Positions 7,610 through 15,687 of a stretch of DNA of 35,356 bases are shown here, one piece after another. This stretch comes from Kalymmatonema hyalinum WJT4-NPBG1 (GTDB lineage: Bacteria > Cyanobacteriota > Cyanobacteriia > Cyanobacteriales > Nostocaceae). The notes beneath the pieces were generated by a model. The model searched no databases and had not been told where the DNA came from. It saw nothing but the letters and a program-made list of their open reading frames with translations. The translations under genes and the position numbers were made by a program. Location of the stretch: assembly GCA_019359075.1 (NCBI GenBank), contig JAHHIB010000091.1:1-35356 (forward strand), given 5' to 3'. Every line of letters starts with the position of its first letter. Position 1 is the first letter of the stretch.

Positions 7610-8905
7610 TCAGATCAAGGTGGTCTCTTGACGATCGCACATCCAATCAAGAGTCTTCAAGATCACAAAACCAACAAGAGTACTGGCTGCTGCTGCTAAC
7701 CATAAGTTACTTGCAGTGAGTCCAGAGATAATAGTGTGACTTGCAACTTTCTGACGATCTAAAGCCAAGCCACCAAGAAAAGAACCAACAAAAAAGCCAA
7801 CTCCCCAGCATTGGGCGTTAATAGCAAGATAAATAGCCCGCAGTGATTCAGGTGCTATTTCTGCAACAAAAGCAGTCGCAAAGGGGCTGTATGTAACGTG
7901 GGCGATCGCAATCACAGACAAAGCGAAAATTGCCAAAATTTGTTGACCATGCGTTGTCACACCTGCACTCCAAACCAAAAGAAATCCTGCTCCCCAAAAT
8001 ACTATTGAAATCATCAAGGCACGCACGCGGCTTAGAGAATTTAGAGCGCGGACAGCAGGTAACTGACACAGAGCGACTAAGAAAATATACCAAGCAAATA
8101 AGCCACTAATCGTTGTTGGTGACAGCCCCTTTAGGGTTTTGCCCAAAACAAAATTAGCAAAATACAGTGGCATTGTGTTGTCTACCTGAGCGATGTAAGT
8201 GGTGAACAGGATGTTGACTGAAACGTATACCAGAAGTAGGCGATCGCTTAGCGCAGCATTCCAACCTTGAAGCACTGGTTGAGAATGCTGTTCATCAAAA
8301 TGACGAGTTTCTGTCAGTCCGGCATACACAATCATAAAAAACACCAAATACGAGATGCCATCAATGACAAACAAAGCAGGGTAAAGCTCTGTCGTGCTAA
8401 TTAAGACTCCTCCTAACAATACCCCTATTCCCAAGCCAGCACTATCTGCTAACCTTGTGACAGCAAATGCTTCGTTACGTTGCTCATTAGTTGTTAAATC
8501 TGCTATGGCAGCTTCAACTGTGGGCCAGTATAAACCAGTGCCCAAACCCATAAGTAAATGAGCAGCCAAAAACATTGGGAAGTTGTTAGATAATGCCAAC
8601 ACAAACGAAGCCAGCGCACAAAACACAGTAGATAACAATAATGTCCGTCTGCGCCCCCAACGTTTTGAGTCAGCAAGAGATCCTCCTAGAAATCGACCAA
8701 AGATTCCCACCAGCGAGCCAGTACCGTGACCAATTCCTACTGCTGTTGCTGATAAGCCGACCTGATTGACGAAAAAAATCGGAGCATAAAATAAAGTAAA
8801 ACCGCTACCAGTCTGAGATAAAAATCGACCAATAGCAAGAACCCAAACCTGGGAGTTAAGTTGCGGTAGCCAAGATAAAAGTATATGGTTAGAAGAAAAT
8901 TTCAT
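7610..8905 (-). CDS. MFS transporter, 12-TM type
   Basis: A 431-residue inner-membrane protein with the hydrophobic pattern of a 12-helix major facilitator. The loop between helices 2 and 3 has GGSLADSKRWGRRRT (residues about 74-88), the MFS motif A variant G-x-x-x-D-x-x-x-x-R-R. Helix 4 contains LLMGLGTGLYWPTVEAAIAD, as in DHA1-like drug or sugar exporters. The two six-helix halves are separated by a polar loop near residue 205-215. The substrate is unknown. It starts at the ATG at 8903-8905. The neighbouring amine oxidase gene on the same strand ends 130 bp upstream, so co-transcription is possible but not shown. Confidence 0.88.
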   Translation of the reverse strand: MKFSSNHILLSWLPQLNSQVWVLAIGRFLSQTGSGFTLFYAPIFFVNQVGLSATAVGIGHGTGSLVGIFGRFLGGSLADSKRWGRRRTLLLSTVFCALASFVLALSNNFPMFLAAHLLMGLGTGLYWPTVEAAIADLTTNEQRNEAFAVTRLADSAGLGIGVLLGGVLISTTELYPALFVIDGISYLVFFMIVYAGLTETRHFDEQHSQPVLQGWNAALSDRLLLVYVSVNILFTTYIAQVDNTMPLYFANFVLGKTLKGLSPTTISGLFAWYIFLVALCQLPAVRALNSLSRVRALMISIVFWGAGFLLVWSAGVTTHGQQILAIFALSVIAIAHVTYSPFATAFVAEIAPESLRAIYLAINAQCWGVGFFVGSFLGGLALDRQKVASHTIISGLTASNLWLAAAASTLVGFVILKTLDWMCDRQETTLI

Positions 8906-9006
8906 CTATATTTGGTACAAGGATGGTACAAGCTTCTTTGTGATTCTAAATCAGCTTTGTCCCGATATTTTCCCTGAACTTACAGCTACTTCAATCCCTG
9001 CGATTC

Positions 9007-9060
9007 ATCAAAAATTTTGAATTTATAATTTTTGAATTTATAATTTTGAATTTTGAATTC
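9007..9060. repeat. AT-rich tandem repeat (AATTTTGAATTTAT units)
   Basis: Several near-copies of TTTTGAATTTATAA follow one another. The last ones are translated as the C-terminal tail of the amine oxidase (RGIQNSKL), so the repeat supplies the end of that gene. Confidence 0.7.
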
Positions 9061-10399
9061 CCCGAATGGGTGGTCTCAGCCTAGCCGCAACATCCCGAGC
9101 AGCCTTTTGTCCGGCGCGAATAGCACCTTCAATGTAATTAACCCAAATACTAGAGCGTTCCGTACCAGCCCAATGAATTCGACCTACTGGACTATTAAGA
9201 GCAGAACCCGCCCTAGTGAGTAAACCAGGTGGTAATCCAGAAATACATCCACCTGTCCAAGGTTGGCTATTCCAATCAAATTCCACCAACTCTAGTGGTT
9301 GTCGTGCTGGTTTACCAAAAGTTTCTTCCAGAAATGCAAGGTATTTCTCTTTACGTTCTAACTCTGGCAACATTGCGTAATCAGGAGCTAACAATCCCAC
9401 AATGATACCTTTGCTTGCATCTTCTGGCGAAATATCAATTACCTCAATTTTGGCATCAATACTGAGAAAGTGACCGCTGATGATTTGACCTTGCCACCAA
9501 GGTTTTTCATAAATAGCATGGAATTTAATCCAACTCATCGTTTGCCATTCTGCAATCAGTTGACTGTGAATTGAGGGAAGAGGGGGATGGAATTGGATAC
9601 GAGCAATAGTCTTGGGCATCATCGCCACAATCACTTCCTGAGCATACACAACCTCACGTTCAGAAACTAGTTGAACCTGGGAATTATCGTAACCTGATAT
9701 TTTCGTGACAGGCGCATTTAGTAAAACTTTTTCCCCTAAGCGTTGGGCGATATTTAAGGAAATTTGTTGTGTTCCACCAACAAGGCAAAAATCCTCAGCA
9801 GTCTCTAGCAAATCATTGAATCCTGCTGTGTGGACAAAATGAAGCATCCAAAGAAGCGAAACTTTGTTTGGATCGCCACTGAGGATTTGCCGGACGCACC
9901 CCTCGAACCAAGCCCGTGCTTCATCAGTCTTTGTGTTCTGCTCAATCCAAGCTCCCATTGTCATAGAGTCCAATATGATTGCATTAGGAGCTTGCCAAGG
10001 AGCTTCAACTGGAACAGTACGGCACAAAGCTTCAAATGTCGTCATCGCCTCAGCAAAATCTTTTTGAGCAATGTCTGATTCAGATGATGGAGATGCTTCT
10101 AGCATACTCCATTTCTGCCGAAAGCCATACAGCGTTTGTCCTTCAACCTTGCCCTTCTTAATCGAAATTCCCATTTCTTGTGCTAAAGCAAGCATTGCAG
10201 TTTGGGTAGGACCTGCCCAAGTACCACCTTGTTCAACATAACCCCCCGACACAAGTGGATGGTTAAGAGTTCGTCCGCCCACTCGTGAATTGGCTTCCAG
10301 CACAACTAAAGATTTGATTCCCAACTTATGCAATTCCCAGGCTGCACTTAGACCAGAAATCCCTGCACCCACAATTGCAACTTCTACATGAAAACTCAT
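9038..10399 (-). CDS. Flavin-containing monoamine oxidase family protein
   Basis: About 453 residues from the ATG at 10397-10399, which has AAGGT ten bases upstream; an upstream TTG (10417) would add six residues. The N-terminus EVAIVGAGISGLSAAWEL is the FAD-binding Rossmann motif, followed by VLEANSRVGGRT, the second FAD contact. The C-terminal IHWAGTERSSIWVNYIEGAIRAGQKAA is the family signature closing the FAD site. Such enzymes oxidise primary or secondary amines to imines with release of H2O2. The central substrate domain (WMLHFVHTAGFNDLL) resembles eukaryote-like monoamine oxidases. The last ~8 residues are encoded by an AT-rich repeat. It is cytosolic, with no signal peptide. Confidence 0.88.
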   Translation of the reverse strand: MSFHVEVAIVGAGISGLSAAWELHKLGIKSLVVLEANSRVGGRTLNHPLVSGGYVEQGGTWAGPTQTAMLALAQEMGISIKKGKVEGQTLYGFRQKWSMLEASPSSESDIAQKDFAEAMTTFEALCRTVPVEAPWQAPNAIILDSMTMGAWIEQNTKTDEARAWFEGCVRQILSGDPNKVSLLWMLHFVHTAGFNDLLETAEDFCLVGGTQQISLNIAQRLGEKVLLNAPVTKISGYDNSQVQLVSEREVVYAQEVIVAMMPKTIARIQFHPPLPSIHSQLIAEWQTMSWIKFHAIYEKPWWQGQIISGHFLSIDAKIEVIDISPEDASKGIIVGLLAPDYAMLPELERKEKYLAFLEETFGKPARQPLELVEFDWNSQPWTGGCISGLPPGLLTRAGSALNSPVGRIHWAGTERSSIWVNYIEGAIRAGQKAARDVAARLRPPIRGIQNSKL

Positions 10400-10692
10400 G
10401 TTGATGACCTTGTTCAATGAATTGTGTCACTCATTTTGTTCCTTTCAAAAGTATACACATCTAGAACAGGTAACAGATGACACTAGAGATTGCATTGAAG
10501 AAGAACACAGAACGCAGCATACAATATGCAATTAGTGGTGGCGCGCAACCGACCACTCCTGACCCACTGATATTCATAATTCATTGCTTCGCGCAAGCGT
10601 CCGCAAGATATATTCTGAGCTAGATTGCTGGTGCGATTCGTTGGTCATTCAAGATTGTGGATACACTTGTTGGTCTGCTGCTTAATTCCCAC
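10400..10692. other. Intergenic stretch with a dispersed repeat
   Basis: No gene was recognised. It contains a CG-rich repeat, GCTTCGCGCAAGCGTCCGCA (about 10586-10605), similar to one near 3809-3833, and a short AGTGGT...ACCACT hairpin near 10534-10557. Confidence 0.4.
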
Positions 10693-11209
10693 CTAAAGCA
10701 GTATTCCAGCTATCAAAAAATTCACCAATTCTTCAGCAAATGCATCATCTAAGGGTGCATGCTTTAACAGCAACCGATACCAAACCGAACCATAAATCGC
10801 ATCAATCACTAATTCCAAATCTGGGCGTAGTTCACCTCTATTCACACCCCGCTCTAATATCGTGCGCGTCGCGGCTCTGCGAGATTTAATAAATTGCTCA
10901 CGAAACGCCTCCGCTAAGTTGACATCTAATTGCGCCTCAGCAATTAGCCCGGTGACAGCAGTACCTGCTGTCGTAGTTGTTAGCATTGCAAAGATTTTTA
11001 GTAAAATTTTATACAATTATTTTCTTACTGAACCTGTATCAGGTGTGGGAATATTCTGTGCCAGTTGTTCTGCGTATGCTTCCATAATGACCGCTGCTTT
11101 AGAAGACCACCAACGGTAGATGGTTTGTTTGCCCACCCCAGCACGGGCGGCGATCGCCTCAATACAAATATCGCGATCGCCTTTTTCCTCTGATAACTCA
11201 GCAGCCCCC
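10693..11209 (-). pseudogene. TetR-family regulator with in-frame stop
   Basis: Reading the minus strand from about 11209 gives AELSEEKGDRDICIEAIAAR, then AGVGKQTIYRWWSSKAAV, a clear TetR helix-turn-helix, then MEAYAEQLAQNIPTPDTGSVRK and a TAA at 11017-11019. The same frame continues after the stop (LYKILLKIFAMLTTTTAGTAVTGLIAEAQLD...) with a complete TetR C-terminal ligand domain to 10693. A single change (for example CAA to TAA) explains the stop. The first ~15 residues of the protein are also missing: the sequence upstream of 11209 is an SDR fragment in another frame. The gene probably once controlled the adjacent MFS/SDR genes. A C-terminal piece from TTG 11016 could be expressed but could not bind DNA. 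Confidence 0.8.
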
Positions 11210-11269
11210 TTGTTCCTTCAAAATGGGAAGAACAGCGTGTGTCGTATACAGCAGTCCTAAAACGTTGAT

Positions 11270-11330
11270 TTGACACTCCCCGCCCTATAAGTGCGGGGAT
11301 TCTTCGTTCAACGACCCAGCTTGCTGAAAA
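11270..11330 (-). mobile_element. Right-end scar of an IS200/IS605-like element
   Basis: On the minus strand: GTCGTTGAACGAAGAATCC, then a stem (CCCCGC with GCGGGG, 11278-11283 and 11293-11298), then AGTGTCAA. A hairpin followed by TCAA at the boundary matches the layout of IS200/IS605 right ends and of the 3' part of TnpB guide RNAs. No transposase or TnpB belongs to it on this strand; only the end remains, flanked by SDR sequence on both sides. Confidence 0.55.
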
Positions 11331-11391
11331 GTAATATCAGCAACAACGGGCAATGCCTTGCCGCTACTAGCTTCGATGCGTTCTGCCACTG

Positions 11392-11415
11392 AAGACGTGG
11401 CGATCGCCACGTCTT
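11392..11415. repeat. Perfect 24-bp palindrome centred on HIP1
   Basis: Arms AAGACGTGGCGA / TCGCCACGTCTT (11392-11403, 11404-11415) with no loop; the centre is part of GGCGATCGCC. It lies exactly where the SDR pseudogene changes reading frame. Confidence 0.8.
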
Positions 11416-11594
11416 GCCGGAATTGCAATTGCACCCTCTTGTGCCAAAGTAATAGCCGTAGCTTCACTTATAGGTGCTGGTGCATCAGTAACAATTGCAA
11501 CTTTGGCTTCTCGTTTACCTGCCATAAATTGCTCCTTTTGACTTTTGATTTTTGGCGTTGCTGAATTGAGGGATGAAATTTCAAAACTCAATGT

Positions 11595-12743
11595 TCAATC
11601 TCTTTGCGTCTTTGCGTCTTTGCGTGAAACAAAATTCATACTCTTAATCAGCAACGCTTGATTTTTGACTACAGCTGTTAGAATTACTGCCACGCAAAGA
11701 ATCAACGCCGCTAAGCGATAACTCCCCTGGAACCCTGCAACAACTGCCTCAGGGGGAGCAACAGCAACATCTGTACCTGGAGCCAAATTTGCAATGAGCG
11801 CTCCAAACACCGCTCCTATCACCGAAACTCCGACGTTAACTCCCAATGTACGCGACAAAGATAATAACCCAGAGGCAATTCCTAAACGCTCCCGAGGTAC
11901 TGCTCCCATAACAGTGCTATCGTTAGGTGAGCGGAACAAACCCAATCCAGTGCCAAACACAAGGTAGCGCAGCACATAATCTTGTTCAGTGGTTTGAGCG
12001 TCCAAGGTACTAATACCCAAACAACCGCCAATCATCACTCCCAGCCCAATGAGGCAAATTAACCGAGAACCAAAACGGTCTGACAATGCGCCAGCTAGTG
12101 GAGCAATTAACCCACTAACAACAGGTGACACTGCCAACAATAGCCCTACTTTTGAGGTTGGATATTGCTTGACTCGCTCTAAAAAGAATGGGGTGATCAG
12201 CAAGCCACCAGTCAGGACAATGAAAACGAGCCAGTTGTTGAACAAATTGACAGCTTCAACCAAAAGAAAACTCACGAGGGCGATCGCCGCAAGCAAGAGT
12301 AACGACAATGCACTAGCACTAAAAAAGCCCTCGCTTTGCCCAAAAGTCATGCCTAGGGCAAAATTGCTGAGTGTCACCAAAGCTAACAACGCTCCAAGCA
12401 AATCAAAGTGCTGTTTTTCCTTTTTGCGTTCAGAAGCAGGCACAACCCATGCTACAAGCAAACTCGCTATTAAGCCGAGTGGTACATTGATAAAGAACAG
12501 GATACGCCACTCAGCCCATCCCAAAAGCAGCCCTCCTACCGAAGGACCAAGGGCAATTCCCAGTGAAACAACACTACCCATGATCCCCACGGCTCGTCCA
12601 CGCTCTGAGCAAGGGAAAATTTCTGTAATGATTGCCAAACCAAGCCCGGAGATAAACAAAGCACCTAGCCCCTGAACTGCCCGAAAGCCAATCAACCAAT
12701 CAATGCTAGGTGCCATTCCACACAACAGCGAACTCTCTATCAT
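11595..12743 (-). pseudogene. DHA2-type MFS drug-efflux gene, 5' truncated
   Basis: The 382-residue open frame is clearly a DHA2 (EmrB/QacA, 14-helix) major facilitator: RAVQGLGALFISGLGLAIITEIFP, RGRAVGIMGSVVSLGIALGPSVGGLLLGW and WRILFFINVPLGLI are its signature. It begins abruptly at SSLLCGMAPSIDWLIGFR, which lies near helix 3 of intact members, so about 75 residues including motif A are gone. A second, in-frame loss is suspected at residues 163-171, where the loop and a helix are shortened before WLVFIVLTGGLL. The C-terminus ends in SRKDAKTQRD, translated from a CGCAAAGA repeat (11605-11632). The break point is shared with the truncated TnpB gene on the opposite strand. It is unlikely to transport. 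Confidence 0.82.
11605..11632. repeat. CGCAAAGA tandem repeat
   Basis: Consecutive TTTGCGTC units (CTTTGCGTCTTTGCGTC...) of a short repeat that I recognise as widespread at cyanobacterial gene ends. It encodes the last residues of the MFS pseudogene. Confidence 0.65.
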
Positions 12744-12752
12744 CTAATAAAG

Positions 12753-13790
12753 AACCACCAAGCTTATAGAGCGTTGCCTACTAAGGTGTCAAAGCAGATT
12801 TGCAAAGTACTTTGTCAGGCATGGACTGGGTTTATGGGTGCAATGAAGGCTTGGAAAAAAGAACCGTCTGGGTTTTTAGGTAAACCAAGACTACCAGGGT
12901 ACAAACACAAAACAGATGGTAGAAACATTGTTATTTACCCCGACGAGAGTGTGTCAATACCAGGACTTAGAAAAGGCTTTGTAGTGCTATCACAATGTAG
13001 TATTAAGCTACCTACAAAAACTTCAAACGTTGACCAGGTAAGAATTGTACCTCAAAAAACTTGCTATGTAATTGAGATTGTTTACTCGAAAGAGTTAGCA
13101 CAAGAGACACAAGGTTACAGTGCAGCTATTGACCTCGGTTTAAGCAATTTGATGACTGCTACATCTAACAATCCAGGCGTTAAACCTTTGGTTGTGAATG
13201 GCAAACCGTTAAAAGCTATAAACCAATTATTCAATAAGCGCAAAGCTCAAGCTCAATCTGTAGAAGCCCATAGACAAGTTTTAGACTTGGTACATAAGCG
13301 CAATAACCGTGTTTCCAACTACCTCCATACTGCCTCTAGACGTGTCATTGATTGGTGCTTGGCGTCGGGTATCAGTCGCTTGATTGTTGGCAAGAATGAT
13401 CGCTGGAAGCAAGATATCAATATTGGTAAATCCAATAACCAGCAATTCACCGCAATACCTCATACTCGACTCATCCAAATGCTTGAGTACAAAGGTGCTT
13501 TGGTTGGAATCAAGGTGATGACGACTGAGGAAGCGTACACCAGCAAGGCGAGTGCTTTAGATGGTGATGCGTTGCCCAAGTATAGAGAAGCCACGCCTCG
13601 CTTCTCTGGTAAGCGGATTAAGCGTGGTTTATATCGATCTGGTACTGGCAGATTCATCAACGCTGATGTCAATGGAAGCTTGAATATTGGACGAAAAGTA
13701 ATTCCCGACTTTATGAAGGGAATAGAAGGATTGCCGTTTATCCCTGTAGTGGTTGACCCACTACGAATGCATTTGACCACATCTGCCTAG
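12753..13790 (+). pseudogene. tnpB: TnpB (OrfB) RNA-guided nuclease, N-terminally truncated
   Basis: The open frame includes TnpB-like residues before any start codon (NHQAYRALPTKV from about 12753) and can initiate at TTG 12774, giving 338 residues. Intact relatives are roughly 90 residues longer at the N-terminus, so part of the RNA-binding wedge region is gone. With numbering from TTG 12774, RuvC-I is IDLGLSNL (D120) and RuvC-III is INADVNGSLNIGRK (D298). The usual RuvC-II Glu of VIE is Gly here (LIVGKNDRWKQ), with a Glu pair at TEEAYTSK (E252/E253) that may replace it. The CxxC zinc-finger pairs are absent (SKASALDGDALP), as in one TnpB subgroup. No TnpA lies nearby. It is probably inactive because of the truncation. 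Confidence 0.8.
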
Positions 13791-13800
13791 GTTTGACTAG

Positions 13801-13836
13801 ATATGAGTAGGTTTATGCAAGCGGTTGCACTCATAT
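13801..13836 (+). ncRNA. Hairpin after tnpB, candidate element end / guide-RNA 3' part
   Basis: ATATGAGT (13801-13808) pairs with ACTCATAT (13829-13836), enclosing a second small stem TGCAA-GCGG-TTGCA. A structured segment just after the stop codon is where TnpB right ends and their reRNA/omega-RNA scaffolds lie. The guide, if any, would follow it; its boundary cannot be fixed from one copy. Confidence 0.4.
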
Positions 13837-13870
13837 TATCGCTGATACTTATAAAGTATTAATGTTTCTT

Positions 13871-13902
13871 AAAATTGTAGATTGTTGACAATCTACAATT
13901 TT
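13871..13902. promoter_or_regulatory. Perfect 15-bp inverted repeat, candidate GntR operator
   Basis: AAAATTGTAGATTGT and its exact complement are separated by TG, giving ATTGT-TG-ACAAT at the centre. GntR/FCD regulators commonly bind short palindromes of the TTGT-n-ACAA kind, and this one sits about 95 bp before the gntR-like start. No T-run follows, which argues against a terminator. Confidence 0.45.
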
Positions 13903-13996
13903 CCAGATACAGTCTGACTATGAGCAGTTTCGATGAAAAAAGCAGTCGCAAGTCAGCAACTGCGCTCAACTTGTTCGCATTTCTACAAAAATCAAA

Positions 13997-14683
13997 ATGA
14001 AAGGGAACCAACCCCAGCCTGCTATCCTACCTCGGAGCTTGGATGTTCAAGCAGCGGATGTCATTCGAGAACAAATTCTCAATGGTACACTTGCACCGGG
14101 AACTCGTTTGCTAGAAATCAATCTGGCAGAGCAATTTAATCTCAGTCGAGCAACTATACGCTCGGCATTGCAGCAACTAACTTATGAAGGCTTGGTCGTA
14201 CAGTTGCCCTACAAAGGTTGTACTGTTTCGGGGCTGAGTTCGCAAGATGCTTGGGAGCTATACACGCTGCGGAGTGCGCTTGAGAGTCTGGCGGCGCGAC
14301 TGGCGGCTGTTGCAATCACACCGAGTCAGGCAAAAGAGCTTAATGGTGCCTTACAACAGTTGGTCAAAGCTGTCCAGAAGGGGAATTGGAGCCAAATCGC
14401 TGATGCAGACTTTGCCCTGCATAAGGCAATCATTCAACTTGCTGCTCATCGTCGGTTACAGGAGCAGTACAAAATTGTTGAACAGCAAATCCGTCTTTAC
14501 ATTATTTCCTGCAACGCAATACATCCAGATTTGGATGACATCGTAGAGCAGCACCGGAAATTAGTAAACGCAATTTGCTCAGGCGATGCTTTTAGTGCGG
14601 AGCAAATTGCCCGAGACCACAATATTGACGGCAAAGCACTCGTGGAACACCTACGGGCAATAGAAAAACAAAATCCAGACTAA
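13997..14683 (+). CDS. GntR-family regulator, FCD (FadR-type) subfamily
   Basis: A 228-residue regulator. Residues about 12-80 are a winged helix (AADVIREQILNGTLAPGTRL ... LAEQFNLSRATIRSALQQLTYEGLVVQLPYKGCTV). Residues 86-222 are an all-helical FCD effector domain whose metal or ligand residues are visible: D138 and H142 (DFALH), H186 (EQHRKLV) and H208 (RDHN). FCD regulators respond to small acids or sugar acids and usually repress neighbouring catabolic genes. The HAD hydrolase gene starts 30 bp downstream and is likely co-transcribed. The start is ATG 13997, without a clear Shine-Dalgarno. A perfect inverted repeat upstream may be its own operator. Confidence 0.88.
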   Translation: MKGNQPQPAILPRSLDVQAADVIREQILNGTLAPGTRLLEINLAEQFNLSRATIRSALQQLTYEGLVVQLPYKGCTVSGLSSQDAWELYTLRSALESLAARLAAVAITPSQAKELNGALQQLVKAVQKGNWSQIADADFALHKAIIQLAAHRRLQEQYKIVEQQIRLYIISCNAIHPDLDDIVEQHRKLVNAICSGDAFSAEQIARDHNIDGKALVEHLRAIEKQNPD

Positions 14684-14713
14684 CCGAAGTATTGAATATA
14701 GGAAGCATACACC

Positions 14714-15427
14714 ATGATTGACCTGAACCAATATGAAGTCTTGACTTTTGACTGCTACGGAACCCTGATTGATTGGGAAAAAGGAGTGCTGGAGGCGTTG
14801 CAACCAGTTCTCTCAACCCATCAGATTCAACTGAGTGAGAACGAAATCCTTGAGTGGTTTGCTCGCTTTGAATCCGATCTGGAGCAGGGAGAGTACCGCA
14901 AGTATAAAGATGTTCTGAGGGGGGTTGTGCAAAAGTTTGGCGATCAGTTTGGATTTACACCTTCTCCCACAGAGTTGAACGCGCTTGTTGATTCTATCAA
15001 GCACTGGCAACCATTTCCTGATACAGTTGAAGCCCTGAAGACTCTCAAACAACGATTCAAACTGGCAATCATTTCCAACGTTGATGATGACCTGTTTGCT
15101 TTGACAGCGAAACATTTGCAAGTTGAGTTTGATAAAGTTGTAACTGCCGAGCAGGTGAAAAGCTACAAGCCTTCAGTGCAAAATTTTCGGGTGGCACTTG
15201 AAAAAATTGGACTACCCTCTGAGAAAGTCCTGCACGTTGCCTGTAGCGTTTACCATGATATTGTTCCGGCAAATTCCTTAGGGTTATCGACGGTTTGGGT
15301 GAACCGCAGATTAGGTCAAGAAGGTTCAGGAGCTTATCTACCTGCTCAAGGTAAAGCAGATTTGGAAGTGCCAGACTTAAAAAGTTTAGCTGCAATTGTT
15401 GGCAACAGTGTTTTCTCACCAAACTGA
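14714..15427 (+). CDS. HAD-like hydrolase, haloacid dehalogenase type II-like
   Basis: A 237-residue protein with all four HAD motifs: DCYGTL (nucleophile D13), ISNVD (S121-N122), SYKPS (K152) and VYHDIVPANSLGL (D182). DCYGTLIDWEKG and the helical cap between motifs I and II match the type II haloacid dehalogenase/phosphatase subgroup. The second position after the nucleophile is Tyr rather than Asp, as in dehalogenases, so either dehalogenation or phosphate ester hydrolysis is possible. It starts at ATG 14714 after AGGAAG. It is probably in one operon with the GntR regulator, which suggests that the regulator controls it. Confidence 0.88.
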   Translation: MIDLNQYEVLTFDCYGTLIDWEKGVLEALQPVLSTHQIQLSENEILEWFARFESDLEQGEYRKYKDVLRGVVQKFGDQFGFTPSPTELNALVDSIKHWQPFPDTVEALKTLKQRFKLAIISNVDDDLFALTAKHLQVEFDKVVTAEQVKSYKPSVQNFRVALEKIGLPSEKVLHVACSVYHDIVPANSLGLSTVWVNRRLGQEGSGAYLPAQGKADLEVPDLKSLAAIVGNSVFSPN

Positions 15428-15435
15428 TGACCTTC

Positions 15436-15602
15436 TCACAATTGCTCTGGTGGTAGGGCAATGAATCCGGTTTTCACTCCCCGCTTGAATCCAACTCGCT
15501 CATAGAATTGCAACGTCTCCTCGCGTTTTGTGCCAACTCTACCCAAGATTGGGTTACTCAACCAAAGCCAGTCATCCCCCTTATTCAGGTTTTGACTGAA
15601 CG
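15436..15602 (-). pseudogene. GNAT acetyltransferase C-terminal remnant
   Basis: On the minus strand the frame NLNKGDDWLWLSNPILGRVG continues TKREETLQFYERVGFKRG and VKTGFIALPPEQL, then stops at 15436-15438. YERVGFKRG is the characteristic C-terminal element of GNAT acetyltransferases. No start codon exists in this frame and a stop lies just upstream, so the N-terminal acetyl-CoA-binding part has been lost. It is convergent with the HAD gene. Confidence 0.6.
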
Positions 15603-15687
15603 AATGGCACTATAGATAAGTGCGTCCCCACAAGTTCCTCAACAATGAAATCTAAAATATGCATCGATGTTTTGTAGGGAATGCCCG

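Larger units (their letters stand above)
11210..11525 (-). pseudogene. SDR oxidoreductase pseudogene, disrupted in three places
   Basis: ATG 11523-11525 has a good ribosome binding site (AAAAGGAG) and starts MAGKREAKVAIVT, then DAPAPISEATAITLAQEGAIAI, an SDR N-terminus in which the Rossmann glycines (usually TGGSxGIG) are already replaced by D, A and S. A HIP1-centred palindrome (11392-11415) then shifts the frame. The SDR resumes as VAERIEASSGKALPVVADIT, is interrupted by an IS200/IS605-like end (about 11270-11330), and resumes once more as INVLGLLYTTHAVLPILKEQGG (11210-11269). There the sequence switches to the TetR remnant. The YxxxK catalytic part is missing. It lies directly downstream of the broken MFS gene on the same strand. 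Confidence 0.78.

Noticed and set aside
11277-11299. Hairpin considered as the right end of the tnpB element at 12753-13790
   Set aside because: It is on the opposite strand and upstream of that gene, so it must come from another, lost element.
12049-12675. A 208-codon plus-strand open frame
   Set aside because: It is antisense to the DHA2 MFS pseudogene, whose protein motifs are unmistakable; composition (Ser/Pro/Lys-rich) is typical of an antisense shadow.
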